Source of the DNA: CBDDFQ01 sp965227035
Lineage (GTDB): Bacteria; Pseudomonadota; Gammaproteobacteria; Burkholderiales; Burkholderiaceae_C
Length of the DNA: 64,000 nt
NCBI GenBank assembly: GCA_965227035.1
Contig: OZ245724.1
Span: 2,294,001 to 2,358,000, forward strand
Direction of reading: 5' to 3'
The number at the start of each line of letters is the position of its first letter. Position 1 is the stretch's first letter. A program made the translations under genes and the position numbers. Of this stretch, positions 24,707 to 32,597 are shown in pieces. The notes beneath the pieces are model-generated. The model searched no databases and had not been told where the DNA came from. It saw only the letters and a program-made list of their open reading frames with translations.

Positions 24707-27577
24707 TCAGATATTCACGTCGACGCTGTTTCGCATGGCTTTTTCGGCCACTGCGTTCAGTGCGCCCGCCACGACGTTCTGCTCGCCTAACAGGCGGATC
24801 GCGCCCTCTTCCTGAAGTCGATCCAGCGAACGACGCGTCATCGAACGCGCAATACCGTCTGCGTCCGTGAACATGAACAGCGTGCCATACGGACTGGTCC
24901 ATGTGAGCTGCGTGCGCACCCAGCGGTCCTTGGTCTTGAGCTCCACCCAGGCGCCCAACGCAATCGCATAGACGCTTCCGGGAGTCGGCTCTGCAGCCGC
25001 GTACTCCGCCGCACGCGCCGCGCGATCCGCAGTTTCCTCGTCATCGAGCGGTTCCTGAACGGTGTCGTCGGAAACGAGGTCGGTGTCGGGAAAATAACTC
25101 TTGGCATTGCCGCTGGCACCTCCGCCAGTCTCGTGAAAAGATCCGCCTACCGAGGCCTGCGCCTCTTCCGGACTCATGAACCCCGACTGCAGTGCTTCGG
25201 ACGGTGCCAGCCAGGTGCCTGGTTCCTGCTCCTCCGCAATTTCGGTAGCAGGCGGCAAGGTTGCGGGCTCGTCGCTCGATGTGACGGGTACATCGGAAGA
25301 CATCTTCGAAGCGGCGCTTGCCGGCGTGGCTATCGACTCGCCAGCCGTGACTGTCGCACCGGATCCTTCCGAGGCGTCCTGCGACAACTTCGGGATCTCC
25401 GGCAATGGAGTCATCGCCGTACGAGCAGCGTTTCCGGACTGCAATGCCTGGCCGTGAAGACTGGTCATCTCGCTGAAGAATCCGCTGGATTCCTCCGGCG
25501 GGAAATCGATGGACGACAGGCCCTTGCGGATTCGTGTGAACAACACCGGAATCATTCGCGTGAGCTTGGCGGTGTTGTTGCGAGCGAGCTCGGGTTGCGT
25601 GCTCCAGAGTAGGTCGTTCACCAGTGCCATGTAGCCGTTCGGGTCGGACTGGCCTTCGGTGTCGAGCAAACGCGCTTGCGCCAGTACTTGCGACCACGGA
25701 CCGCAGACGAAGTTGACGATGGACGCAGGCGCAAGCGCAGTTTCGGGACGCGCCCGCAAATCGCGCGCAATCTTTTCTGCAAGCAGGTTTCGTTGTTCTG
25801 CGTGAAGCAACGCCTGCACAGCCTTGCGTCGTTTGCGGTTCTCGGTTTTGGCGGAATCGCTCCAGAATTCTTCCAGGCTCCTGAGCGCAATCTCGAACGG
25901 CTCCGGACCTTCGACAGGAGCCGACGCCAATGCCCCGGTCACTTGCACCAAAGGCTCCATGAACGCATCGAAACCGGGCGAGTCGACACGTTCGAACGCC
26001 AGACTTCGCTCGGTCATCTGTTCAAGCAATCGGCGTGCAGGATGCTGCTTGTCGCTGAAGAAGCGCGGATCGATCATGGCAAGGCGAAGAAGCGCGGGTT
26101 CCATGGCGCGAACCGCGTTCTGCACCGGCACCAGCAGCCGGTTGTCCTTCGCGATGTTCTCGACCATGAGGTTCACCACCTCGAGCCCAAGCGCCTGACC
26201 GACGCCGCGGGCGGTGCTGCGCAATTCCTGGCGCAGGCTGATCGCGGGATCCATCGATTCGAGCTGAGTGAGCGGCTTGCCGCGACGCTGCGACAGGCGA
26301 TCCATCACGTGCTCGACCTGGTTCATCTGCTCGAGCACCTCGAACGCGGCCGGAACCGTGTGCCCGAAGTCGGGCTGAGGCTCGGGCGCGGGCGCTGTGG
26401 GCATGGCTGGGGCCGACTTGTTGTCGAGTCCCCCGCGCAATGAAGCACGGCCCGACGAACGACCGAGCGCGCCAGATCCCGTTGTGGGCTCGTCACCCTG
26501 AATTCCAATACGCGCCTCGAGCGCGTCTACACGTGCATCGAGTTCACCCGCAAGCAGGCGTCGAAGCTGATCGACCGTGAGCAGTGTTTCTTCGCGAGTG
26601 CGCTTGCCATGCTCGGTATCGTGAAACAGATTCGGATCGGTCGGCGCGGCACCTCCGATGAACGTGCGCACGTGATGTGGCTGCATGATTTCGGTTCCGC
26701 CGAAATCCCAGTCGCTTCCGAAGTCGAGTTGTCCACTGACCGGAGGTGCTGCGCCCGGTACACCGGGAGGCGCGGGAGGCGCGACATGCGTCACTACACC
26801 GCCGCCGGGAACATGCACATGCACGTGAACCGCACCTGCCGCACCTGGCGCACCAGCCGGCGGAGGTGCCAGCGCAGCCGCGACCGCAGATGCGGTCTGC
26901 TCGGCGCCCGGCATGTTGGTGTTGTTGAGCGAGTAGCTCGCGCCGGTCACGCCAGCTTCACGAAGAAACGTGATCTGGCGCTTGTACAGAAGGTTGAGCT
27001 CTTTTCCGAGCGTAGTTCCCATGAAATGCAACCAAGACAATCGCACCGCGGGATCGACATCGCATTCACCCATGATGGTGCGCAACGCCTTGATGAAAAT
27101 GTCCGGTCGCAGGGGGTTGCGATCCGGATGCACCGTTCTATGGCCCTGAGCTGCGCTGATGAGCGAATTGAGCTCGGTCAGAGAACTTTCGGAGGCCAGG
27201 ATCGCGGTCTGCTGCGCACGAGCAATTTCCACGCTTTCCTGGACCTGAGTCTCGTCCATCAACTCCAGGTCGTCGAAGCTCGGCACTGCGCGCTGCGCAA
27301 CCACGGGCTTGTCGGCAGCGCCAGATTCCACGAAAGCCGCAGCGAGCGCTTCCGGATATCGCTTGCGCAACTGTTGCTCGTACTGATTGAGCAGAGGCAC
27401 CGAGTCGAGGCGGGTGTTGAGCCCCTTCAGATCTTTGTTGGCACCACCGGAAGACAGGTTCTGCCTGGCGACCGCAGCCATGAGTTCCATGAGGACCTCA
27501 CCCTCGGCGGCAGCGCGCCGAAGGCAATCTCGATAGATTTCCGCGTATCTTGGATTGTTGACTGTGGTGGTTGGCAT
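24707..27577 (-). CDS. DUF1631 family protein
   Basis: A 956-residue protein recognised as DUF1631 (PF07793), a family seen mainly in gammaproteobacteria and betaproteobacteria and lacking an assigned function. The N-terminal about 230 residues are helical. A Pro/Ala/Gly-rich linker (about 231-280) contains alternating His residues at 251, 253 and 255 (VHVHVHVPGGG). A large helical core runs from about 380 to 700, and a low-complexity acidic Ser/Thr region from about 700 to 840. The last about 110 residues (VELKTKDRWVRTQLTW...LFMFTD) look like a PilZ-like beta-domain, which would suggest cyclic-di-GMP or surface regulation. It follows ettA by 15 nt. Confidence 0.85.
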   Translation of the reverse strand: MPTTTVNNPRYAEIYRDCLRRAAAEGEVLMELMAAVARQNLSSGGANKDLKGLNTRLDSVPLLNQYEQQLRKRYPEALAAAFVESGAADKPVVAQRAVPSFDDLELMDETQVQESVEIARAQQTAILASESSLTELNSLISAAQGHRTVHPDRNPLRPDIFIKALRTIMGECDVDPAVRLSWLHFMGTTLGKELNLLYKRQITFLREAGVTGASYSLNNTNMPGAEQTASAVAAALAPPPAGAPGAAGAVHVHVHVPGGGVVTHVAPPAPPGVPGAAPPVSGQLDFGSDWDFGGTEIMQPHHVRTFIGGAAPTDPNLFHDTEHGKRTREETLLTVDQLRRLLAGELDARVDALEARIGIQGDEPTTGSGALGRSSGRASLRGGLDNKSAPAMPTAPAPEPQPDFGHTVPAAFEVLEQMNQVEHVMDRLSQRRGKPLTQLESMDPAISLRQELRSTARGVGQALGLEVVNLMVENIAKDNRLLVPVQNAVRAMEPALLRLAMIDPRFFSDKQHPARRLLEQMTERSLAFERVDSPGFDAFMEPLVQVTGALASAPVEGPEPFEIALRSLEEFWSDSAKTENRKRRKAVQALLHAEQRNLLAEKIARDLRARPETALAPASIVNFVCGPWSQVLAQARLLDTEGQSDPNGYMALVNDLLWSTQPELARNNTAKLTRMIPVLFTRIRKGLSSIDFPPEESSGFFSEMTSLHGQALQSGNAARTAMTPLPEIPKLSQDASEGSGATVTAGESIATPASAASKMSSDVPVTSSDEPATLPPATEIAEEQEPGTWLAPSEALQSGFMSPEEAQASVGGSFHETGGGASGNAKSYFPDTDLVSDDTVQEPLDDEETADRAARAAEYAAAEPTPGSVYAIALGAWVELKTKDRWVRTQLTWTSPYGTLFMFTDADGIARSMTRRSLDRLQEEGAIRLLGEQNVVAGALNAVAEKAMRNSVDVNI

Positions 27578-27592
27578 TGAACGAAGAAATGT

Positions 27593-29254
27593 TTACTTGA
27601 GTGCCTTGTAGCGCACTCGTTTCGGTTTCGCGCCTTCTTCACCCAGACGCTTCTTCTTGTCGGCCTCGTACTCTTGGTAGTTCCCGTCAAAGAATACCCA
27701 CTGGGAGTCGCCTTCGCAAGCGAGGATGTGAGTAGCGATACGGTCAAGAAACCAGCGGTCATGGCTGATGACCAGCAACGAGCCAGCGAACTCGAGCAGC
27801 GCGTCTTCCAGTGCGCGCAGGGTTTCGACGTCCAGATCGTTGGACGGTTCATCGAGCAGCAGCACGTTGCCGCCGGCAATCAGTGTCTTGGCCAGATGCA
27901 GACGTCCGCGCTCACCGCCCGACAAAGTGCCGACGCGCTTTTGCTGGTCGGAACCGTTGAAGTTGAAGCGGCCGGCATATGCACGGCTGGCCATCTGAAA
28001 TTTGCCGACGTTCAGGATGTCGAGTCCGCCGGAAATATCTTCCCAGACGGTTTTGGAGTCGGTGAGGTCGTCGCGGGTTTGGTCGACGAATGCCATCTGC
28101 ACCGTCTGACCGATCTTGACCGTGCCGGAATCTGGTTGCTCCTTGCCGGCAATCATGCGGAACAGCGTCGATTTACCGGCACCGTTCGGGCCGATGATGC
28201 CGACGATGGCACCTGCGGGAATCTTGAAGCTCAGGTTGTCGATCAGCATGCGATCGCCGAACGATTTGCTGACATTCGTGAACTCGATCACTTCGTGTCC
28301 GAGGCGCTCGGCCACCGGAATGAAAATTTCCTGAGTTTCGTTTCGTTGCTGGTATTCGTGGCTTGCCAGTTCTTCGAATCGGGCAATACGCGATTTGCTC
28401 TTGGCCTGACGACCCTTGGGGTTCTGGCGAACCCATTCGAGTTCCTTCTTCAATGCCTTGGCGCGGGCTTCTTCGCCCTTTTGTTCCTGCGCCAGACGTG
28501 CGCCCTTTTGCTCCAGCCAGCTGCTGTAGTTGCCCTTGTACGGAATGCCCAAGCCCCGGTCGAGTTCCAGAATCCATTCGGCAGCATTGTCGAGAAAGTA
28601 ACGATCGTGGGTGATGCCGACCACTGTTCCCGAGAACCGATGCAGGAACTGCTCCAGCCAGTCGACCGATTCCGCGTCCAAGTGGTTGGTCGGTTCGTCG
28701 AGCAGCAGCATGTCGGGACGCGAGAGCAGCAGGCGGCAAAGCGCCACACGGCGCTTTTCGCCACCCGACAGATTGCCGACTTTTGCGTCCCAGGGAGGCA
28801 GTCGCAGCGCATCGGCGGCAATTTCAAGCTGATGTTCGGTATCGGTACCGGCGGTCGCGATGATGGCTTCCATCTGTGCCTGTTCGGTCGCCAGGGCGTC
28901 GAAATCGGCGTCCTCTTCGGCGTAGGCCGCGTAAATTTCCTCGAGGCGCTCTTTCGCCTTGAACACGTCGCCCATGCCCTGCTCGACACACTCGCGAACC
29001 GTCAGTTCGCCGTCGAGCAGCGGCTCCTGCGGCAAGTAGCCCACATTCAGGCCAGGCATGGCCATGGCCTCGCCTTCGTATTCCTTGTCGACGCCCGCCA
29101 TGATTTTCAGGAGCGTGGATTTGCCGGAGCCGTTCAGGCCCAGCACGCCGATCTTGGCGCCGGGAAGGAAGCTGAGGGAGATGTCTTTAAGAATATGACG
29201 CTTCGGCGGCACGATCTTGCCGACGCGGTTCATGGTGTAAACGTACTGAGCCAT
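27593..29254 (-). CDS. ettA: Energy-dependent translational throttle protein EttA (ABC-F)
   Basis: A 553-residue ABC-F ATPase that binds the ribosomal E site and gates the first elongation steps according to the ATP/ADP ratio. It has two soluble ABC domains: Walker A GLNGSGKST at residues 39-47 and GPNGAGKST near residue 358. Both signatures (NLSGGEKRRVALCRLL and TLSGGERGRLHLAKTL) and both Walker B glutamates (LLLDEPTNHLD, LLLDEPSNDLD) are intact. The interdomain linker is charged (KGRQAKSKSRIARFEEL). Length and motifs match E. coli EttA (555 residues). It is divergent from rhlE. Confidence 0.95.
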   Translation of the reverse strand: MAQYVYTMNRVGKIVPPKRHILKDISLSFLPGAKIGVLGLNGSGKSTLLKIMAGVDKEYEGEAMAMPGLNVGYLPQEPLLDGELTVRECVEQGMGDVFKAKERLEEIYAAYAEEDADFDALATEQAQMEAIIATAGTDTEHQLEIAADALRLPPWDAKVGNLSGGEKRRVALCRLLLSRPDMLLLDEPTNHLDAESVDWLEQFLHRFSGTVVGITHDRYFLDNAAEWILELDRGLGIPYKGNYSSWLEQKGARLAQEQKGEEARAKALKKELEWVRQNPKGRQAKSKSRIARFEELASHEYQQRNETQEIFIPVAERLGHEVIEFTNVSKSFGDRMLIDNLSFKIPAGAIVGIIGPNGAGKSTLFRMIAGKEQPDSGTVKIGQTVQMAFVDQTRDDLTDSKTVWEDISGGLDILNVGKFQMASRAYAGRFNFNGSDQQKRVGTLSGGERGRLHLAKTLIAGGNVLLLDEPSNDLDVETLRALEDALLEFAGSLLVISHDRWFLDRIATHILACEGDSQWVFFDGNYQEYEADKKKRLGEEGAKPKRVRYKALK

Positions 29255-29515
29255 TGGTAATTTGTCTGCCTTGAAGTCTGCGGGTAAATCTGGGAGTGAG
29301 CGTGTCGAGCGACAGCCCGTCTCGCGGGATAACCCCGATTATCAGGCCTCATTCCCGATACCGAGAATTGCCATGCGACAATACGGGTTCTGGCGCAATT
29401 CCAGTTCTGCGCCACGTCAGCGATTCGCTGGGGACACTCTGCTCCCATCCTGTACCCGTCTGCCTTTTGACTGGTTCGGTGCCTCCCAGGCACTGTGAAA
29501 GGCTGATCACCCCAA

Positions 29516-29531
29516 GCGCCCGGACGGGCGC
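29516..29531 (+). promoter_or_regulatory. GC-rich hairpin at the rhlE ribosome site
   Basis: GCGCCCG (29516-29522) and CGGGCGC (29525-29531) are perfect inverted arms ending 6 nt before the rhlE start codon, where the ribosome site should be. No purine-rich Shine-Dalgarno sequence is seen. The rest of the divergent ettA-rhlE spacer (29255-29537) shows no small gene; it must hold promoters for both genes, though I cannot name convincing -35/-10 boxes. Confidence 0.5.
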
Positions 29532-29537
29532 ACTCTT

Positions 29538-31343
29538 ATGACTTTTGATGAACTCAATCTGGCCCCGGCCATCCTGAAGGCTGTGCGCGAGCAAGGCTAC
29601 GAGATTCCTACGCCCATCCAGGCACAGGCAATTCCCGCAGTACTCGCAGGGCAAGACCTTTTAGCCGGTGCTCAGACCGGTACCGGCAAGACGGCAGCTT
29701 TCATGCTTCCCATCCTGCACAAACTCAGCATGGCTCGCAGTGCCGTGAACAAATTCGGTGGAACCGGCGCCCGCGCCTTGGTGCTCACCCCCACCCGCGA
29801 ACTCGCAGCGCAAATCGAAGACAACATTCGCGCCTACGGCAAGTACCTCCAGATCTCGTCCACCGTGATCTTCGGCGGCGTCGGCATGAACCCGCAAATC
29901 TCGCAGCTGCGTAAGGGCGTCGACATCATCGTGGCCACCCCTGGCCGTTTGCTCGACCTGCAACAACAGGGCTTCCTGGACCTGTCGACCATTCAAACGC
30001 TGGTTCTCGACGAAGCCGACCGCATGCTCGACATGGGCTTCATTCACGACGTGAAGAAAATCCTCGCGCTGGTGCCGAAAGAAAAGCAGAGCCTGCTGTT
30101 CTCGGCCACCTTCAGCGATGAAATCCGCGATCTGGCATCGGCCCTGCTACGCGATCCGCAAAGCATTCAGGTCACACCGCGCAACACCACGGTTCAGCGC
30201 ATCACCCAGACGATCCATCCCGTGGGTCGTGGCAAGAAAAAGGCGCTTCTGGCGCACATCATTCAAGAGCACGACTGGAGCCAGGTTCTGGTGTTCACAC
30301 GTACGAAGTTCGGTGCGAACAACGTGGCCGAATTCCTGACCAAGAACGGCATCAAGTCGATGGCGCTTCATGGCAACAAGAGCCAGAGCGCCCGTACGCA
30401 GGCCCTCGCAGGATTCAAGTCCGGCGATCTGCGCGCGCTGGTGGCAACCGACATCGCAGCACGCGGTATCGACATCGACGAATTGCCGCATGTCGTGAAC
30501 TACGAAATCCCGAACGTGAGCGAAGACTATGTTCACCGCATCGGCCGTACCGGTCGCGCTGGCAACAGCGGCGAAGCGGTCAGCCTGGTTTGCCTGGACG
30601 AAGAAGGCTTCATGCAGGAAATCGAGCGCTTCACCAAACAAAAAATCGAAGTTCGCGTGGTCGAAGGATTCGGTCCTGAAACAGGCGAAATCGCAGAACC
30701 CATCGCAATGGGTCGCCAAACGATCTGGGGCGGCGCAGGCCGCGCACCCAGCCGTGACGTGATGGCTGCAGCAGCCAAGAACGCCCGTACCGAAATGATG
30801 CAGCGCATGCGCGAAAGCAAGGCGGCAACCGGCGAAGGCGGTGGTCGCGGCGGCAATGGTGGTAGCGGTGGCGGTCGTAGTGCCCAGCCTGCTCGCGGGC
30901 ACGGCGGCGGTAATGGTGGCGGTAATGGAGGCGGCGGTCGCGGTGGCAACGCAGGTCGCAGCAATGGTGGCGGCTTCGGTGGCGGCAACGGCGGTAGCAA
31001 TGGCGGCGGTTACGGAGACGGTCAACGCGCTCCGCGCGATGGTCAGCCTCCAGCAAATCGCGGACACGGCGGCGGATTCGCCGGCGGCTATGGTGGCAAC
31101 GGCGAGCAGCGCGCTCGCGGTCCCCAGGGCGCTCCGCGCGGTCCGGCTCCTCAAGGTGGCGCAGCGCGTCAACCCGATCCTCTCCGCACCAGCGTCGACA
31201 TGATGGCTGAGCGCGGTGCTCGCGGTGGTCCTCGCGGCCCCCGTACCGGCGGCAACGGCGGTGGCGGCGGTGGTCAGAATCGCGGCGGCTTCGGCGGTTC
31301 GCGTTCGGGTGGCAATGGACGCTCGGGCGGATTCGGTCGCTAA
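29538..31343 (+). CDS. rhlE: DEAD-box RNA helicase RhlE
   Basis: A 601-residue ATP-dependent RNA helicase involved in ribosome maturation, RNA turnover and cold adaptation. The core (residues 1-385) has the Q motif (GYEIPTPIQAQAIP), motif I AQTGTGKT, motif II VLDEADRMLDMG, motif III FSATF, and motif VI HRIGRTGRAG. The C-terminal about 165 residues are extremely Gly-rich with scattered Arg, Asn and Gln, an RGG-like RNA-binding and possibly phase-separating tail. The ATG has no good ribosome site and sits next to a GC hairpin. A strong terminator follows. Confidence 0.95.
   Translation: MTFDELNLAPAILKAVREQGYEIPTPIQAQAIPAVLAGQDLLAGAQTGTGKTAAFMLPILHKLSMARSAVNKFGGTGARALVLTPTRELAAQIEDNIRAYGKYLQISSTVIFGGVGMNPQISQLRKGVDIIVATPGRLLDLQQQGFLDLSTIQTLVLDEADRMLDMGFIHDVKKILALVPKEKQSLLFSATFSDEIRDLASALLRDPQSIQVTPRNTTVQRITQTIHPVGRGKKKALLAHIIQEHDWSQVLVFTRTKFGANNVAEFLTKNGIKSMALHGNKSQSARTQALAGFKSGDLRALVATDIAARGIDIDELPHVVNYEIPNVSEDYVHRIGRTGRAGNSGEAVSLVCLDEEGFMQEIERFTKQKIEVRVVEGFGPETGEIAEPIAMGRQTIWGGAGRAPSRDVMAAAAKNARTEMMQRMRESKAATGEGGGRGGNGGSGGGRSAQPARGHGGGNGGGNGGGGRGGNAGRSNGGGFGGGNGGSNGGGYGDGQRAPRDGQPPANRGHGGGFAGGYGGNGEQRARGPQGAPRGPAPQGGAARQPDPLRTSVDMMAERGARGGPRGPRTGGNGGGGGGQNRGGFGGSRSGGNGRSGGFGR
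30832..31340 (+). repeat. Low-complexity Gly-rich coding repeat in rhlE tail
   Basis: About 500 bases of GGN-biased codons encode interrupted GGNGG, GGRGG and GGGFGG units with Arg. It is imprecise rather than a perfect tandem array. The opposite strand stays open through it and yields spurious Ala/Pro-rich frames. Confidence 0.8.
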
Positions 31344-31364
31344 GCCGATTCTCTGAATCCAAAA

Positions 31365-31406
31365 GACGCCGGATGTCCGAGAGGACCATCCGGCGTTTTT
31401 GTTTTT
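31365..31406 (+). terminator. Intrinsic terminator of rhlE
   Basis: CGCCGGATG-TCC, loop GAGA, then GGA-C-CATCCGGCG forms a 12-bp stem with one bulge, followed at once by TTTTTGTTTTT. It lies 22 nt after the rhlE stop. Confidence 0.93.
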
Positions 31407-31490
31407 GCGCTGCGCGAACCAGCGTTTGTCGGGAGAATCGGCGCATCTCCCGTTTCCAGATTCCAGATTTACAGACTACAAGGCCTCAAT

Positions 31491-31892
31491 ATGCAATTTC
31501 TCCACACCATGCTGCGCGTCGGCAATATGCAGCGCTCTATCGATTTCTACACCAAGGTGCTCGGCATGAAGCTGTTTCGTACCACCGACAGACCCGAGCA
31601 CAAGTACACGTTGGCGTTCGTCGGTTACGCGGCGAATCCTGAGCAGGCCGAAATCGAATTGACCTACAACTACGGCGTGGAGTCGTACGACATGGGCACC
31701 GCGTACGGCCACGTCGCGCTCGGCGTCGAAGATGTCTACGGCGCGTGCGAGAAAATTCGCGCTGCTGGCGGCAACATCACGCGTGAACCAGGCCCTGTGA
31801 AAGGCGGCAACACCGTGATCGCATTCGTGACCGACCCTGACGGCTACAAAATCGAGCTGGTCGAGATGAAGTCGTTTATCGACAAGTCGTAA
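31491..31892 (+). CDS. gloA: Lactoylglutathione lyase (glyoxalase I)
   Basis: A 133-residue glyoxalase I converting the methylglyoxal-glutathione hemithioacetal to S-lactoylglutathione. The four metal ligands fall at His5, Glu56, His74 and Glu122, the same numbering as the Ni-dependent E. coli enzyme, so it is almost certainly Ni/Co-type. It is monocistronic after the rhlE terminator and convergent with eda. Detoxification of methylglyoxal fits the neighbouring sugar-acid pathway. Confidence 0.95.
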   Translation: MQFLHTMLRVGNMQRSIDFYTKVLGMKLFRTTDRPEHKYTLAFVGYAANPEQAEIELTYNYGVESYDMGTAYGHVALGVEDVYGACEKIRAAGGNITREPGPVKGGNTVIAFVTDPDGYKIELVEMKSFIDKS

Positions 31893-31922
31893 CGCCCCGC
31901 CAACGCGACACGAAAACCGCGC

Positions 31923-32597
31923 CTAGACGCTGAATCTTTCTGGCGGATCACGCAGCTCGCAAGCCTGCCTTGCAAGCTGCGTTATTTTTTTCCAGTCGCC
32001 GGCTTCGATCGCATCGATTGGCGTGAGCCAGGATCCGCCCACGCACTGCACATTGGCAAGCGCCAGAAACTCGCGCGCATTCGCGATCGACACCCCACCG
32101 GTCGGGCAAAAGCTCACGTCGATGAACGGTCCGCCCCAAGCCTTGAGCATCGCGATGCCGCCTGCTTGCATGGCGGGGAAAAACTTCAACTCGTTATAGC
32201 CATCGGCCTGAGCCTGCATGATTTCGCTTCCGGTCGCGACACCCGGCAGAAGCGGCAATCCGAGCTCGTGACACGCTACGCCGACAGCATGCGTGTAACC
32301 CGGACTCACCGCAAATTTGGCGCCGGCAATTTGCGCGGCTTGCGCGTCCGATGCATTACGCACCGTGCCCGCACCGACGACCGCTTCCGGCACATCTCGC
32401 GCGATTCGCTCCATGCACGCAAGAGCAACCGGCGTGCGCAGCGTCACCTCCAGCATGCGAATGCCACCTTCGACCAGTGCCCGCGCCAAAGGCACAGCAT
32501 CTTCTTCACGATGCAGCACGATGACCGGAATGACCGGCGCGTCGCGCATGATTTCGAGCGACGACAGCCTGCTCTCGATCGTTTTGTTCAAAGCCAT
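31923..32597 (-). CDS. eda: 2-keto-3-deoxy-6-phosphogluconate (KDPG) aldolase
   Basis: A 224-residue class I aldolase cleaving KDPG to pyruvate and glyceraldehyde-3-phosphate, the last step of the Entner-Doudoroff pathway. Schiff-base Lys138 (ELKFFPAM) and catalytic Glu50/Arg54 (LEVTLRTP) are present, with the phosphate loop PTGGVS. Of two close ATGs, 32597 is better placed: AAGGGG lies 7 nt upstream but only 1 nt before 32603. It overlaps the end of edd by 10 nt, so the pair is translationally coupled. Confidence 0.95.
   Translation of the reverse strand: MALNKTIESRLSSLEIMRDAPVIPVIVLHREEDAVPLARALVEGGIRMLEVTLRTPVALACMERIARDVPEAVVGAGTVRNASDAQAAQIAGAKFAVSPGYTHAVGVACHELGLPLLPGVATGSEIMQAQADGYNELKFFPAMQAGGIAMLKAWGGPFIDVSFCPTGGVSIANAREFLALANVQCVGGSWLTPIDAIEAGDWKKITQLARQACELRDPPERFSV

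Noticed and set aside
27674..29260. 528-codon plus-strand frame opposite ettA
   Set aside because: EttA has every ABC-F motif; the opposite frame is a shadow.
30147..31172. Ala-rich minus-strand frames opposite the rhlE tail
   Set aside because: They come from the complement of GGN codons and have no conserved features.
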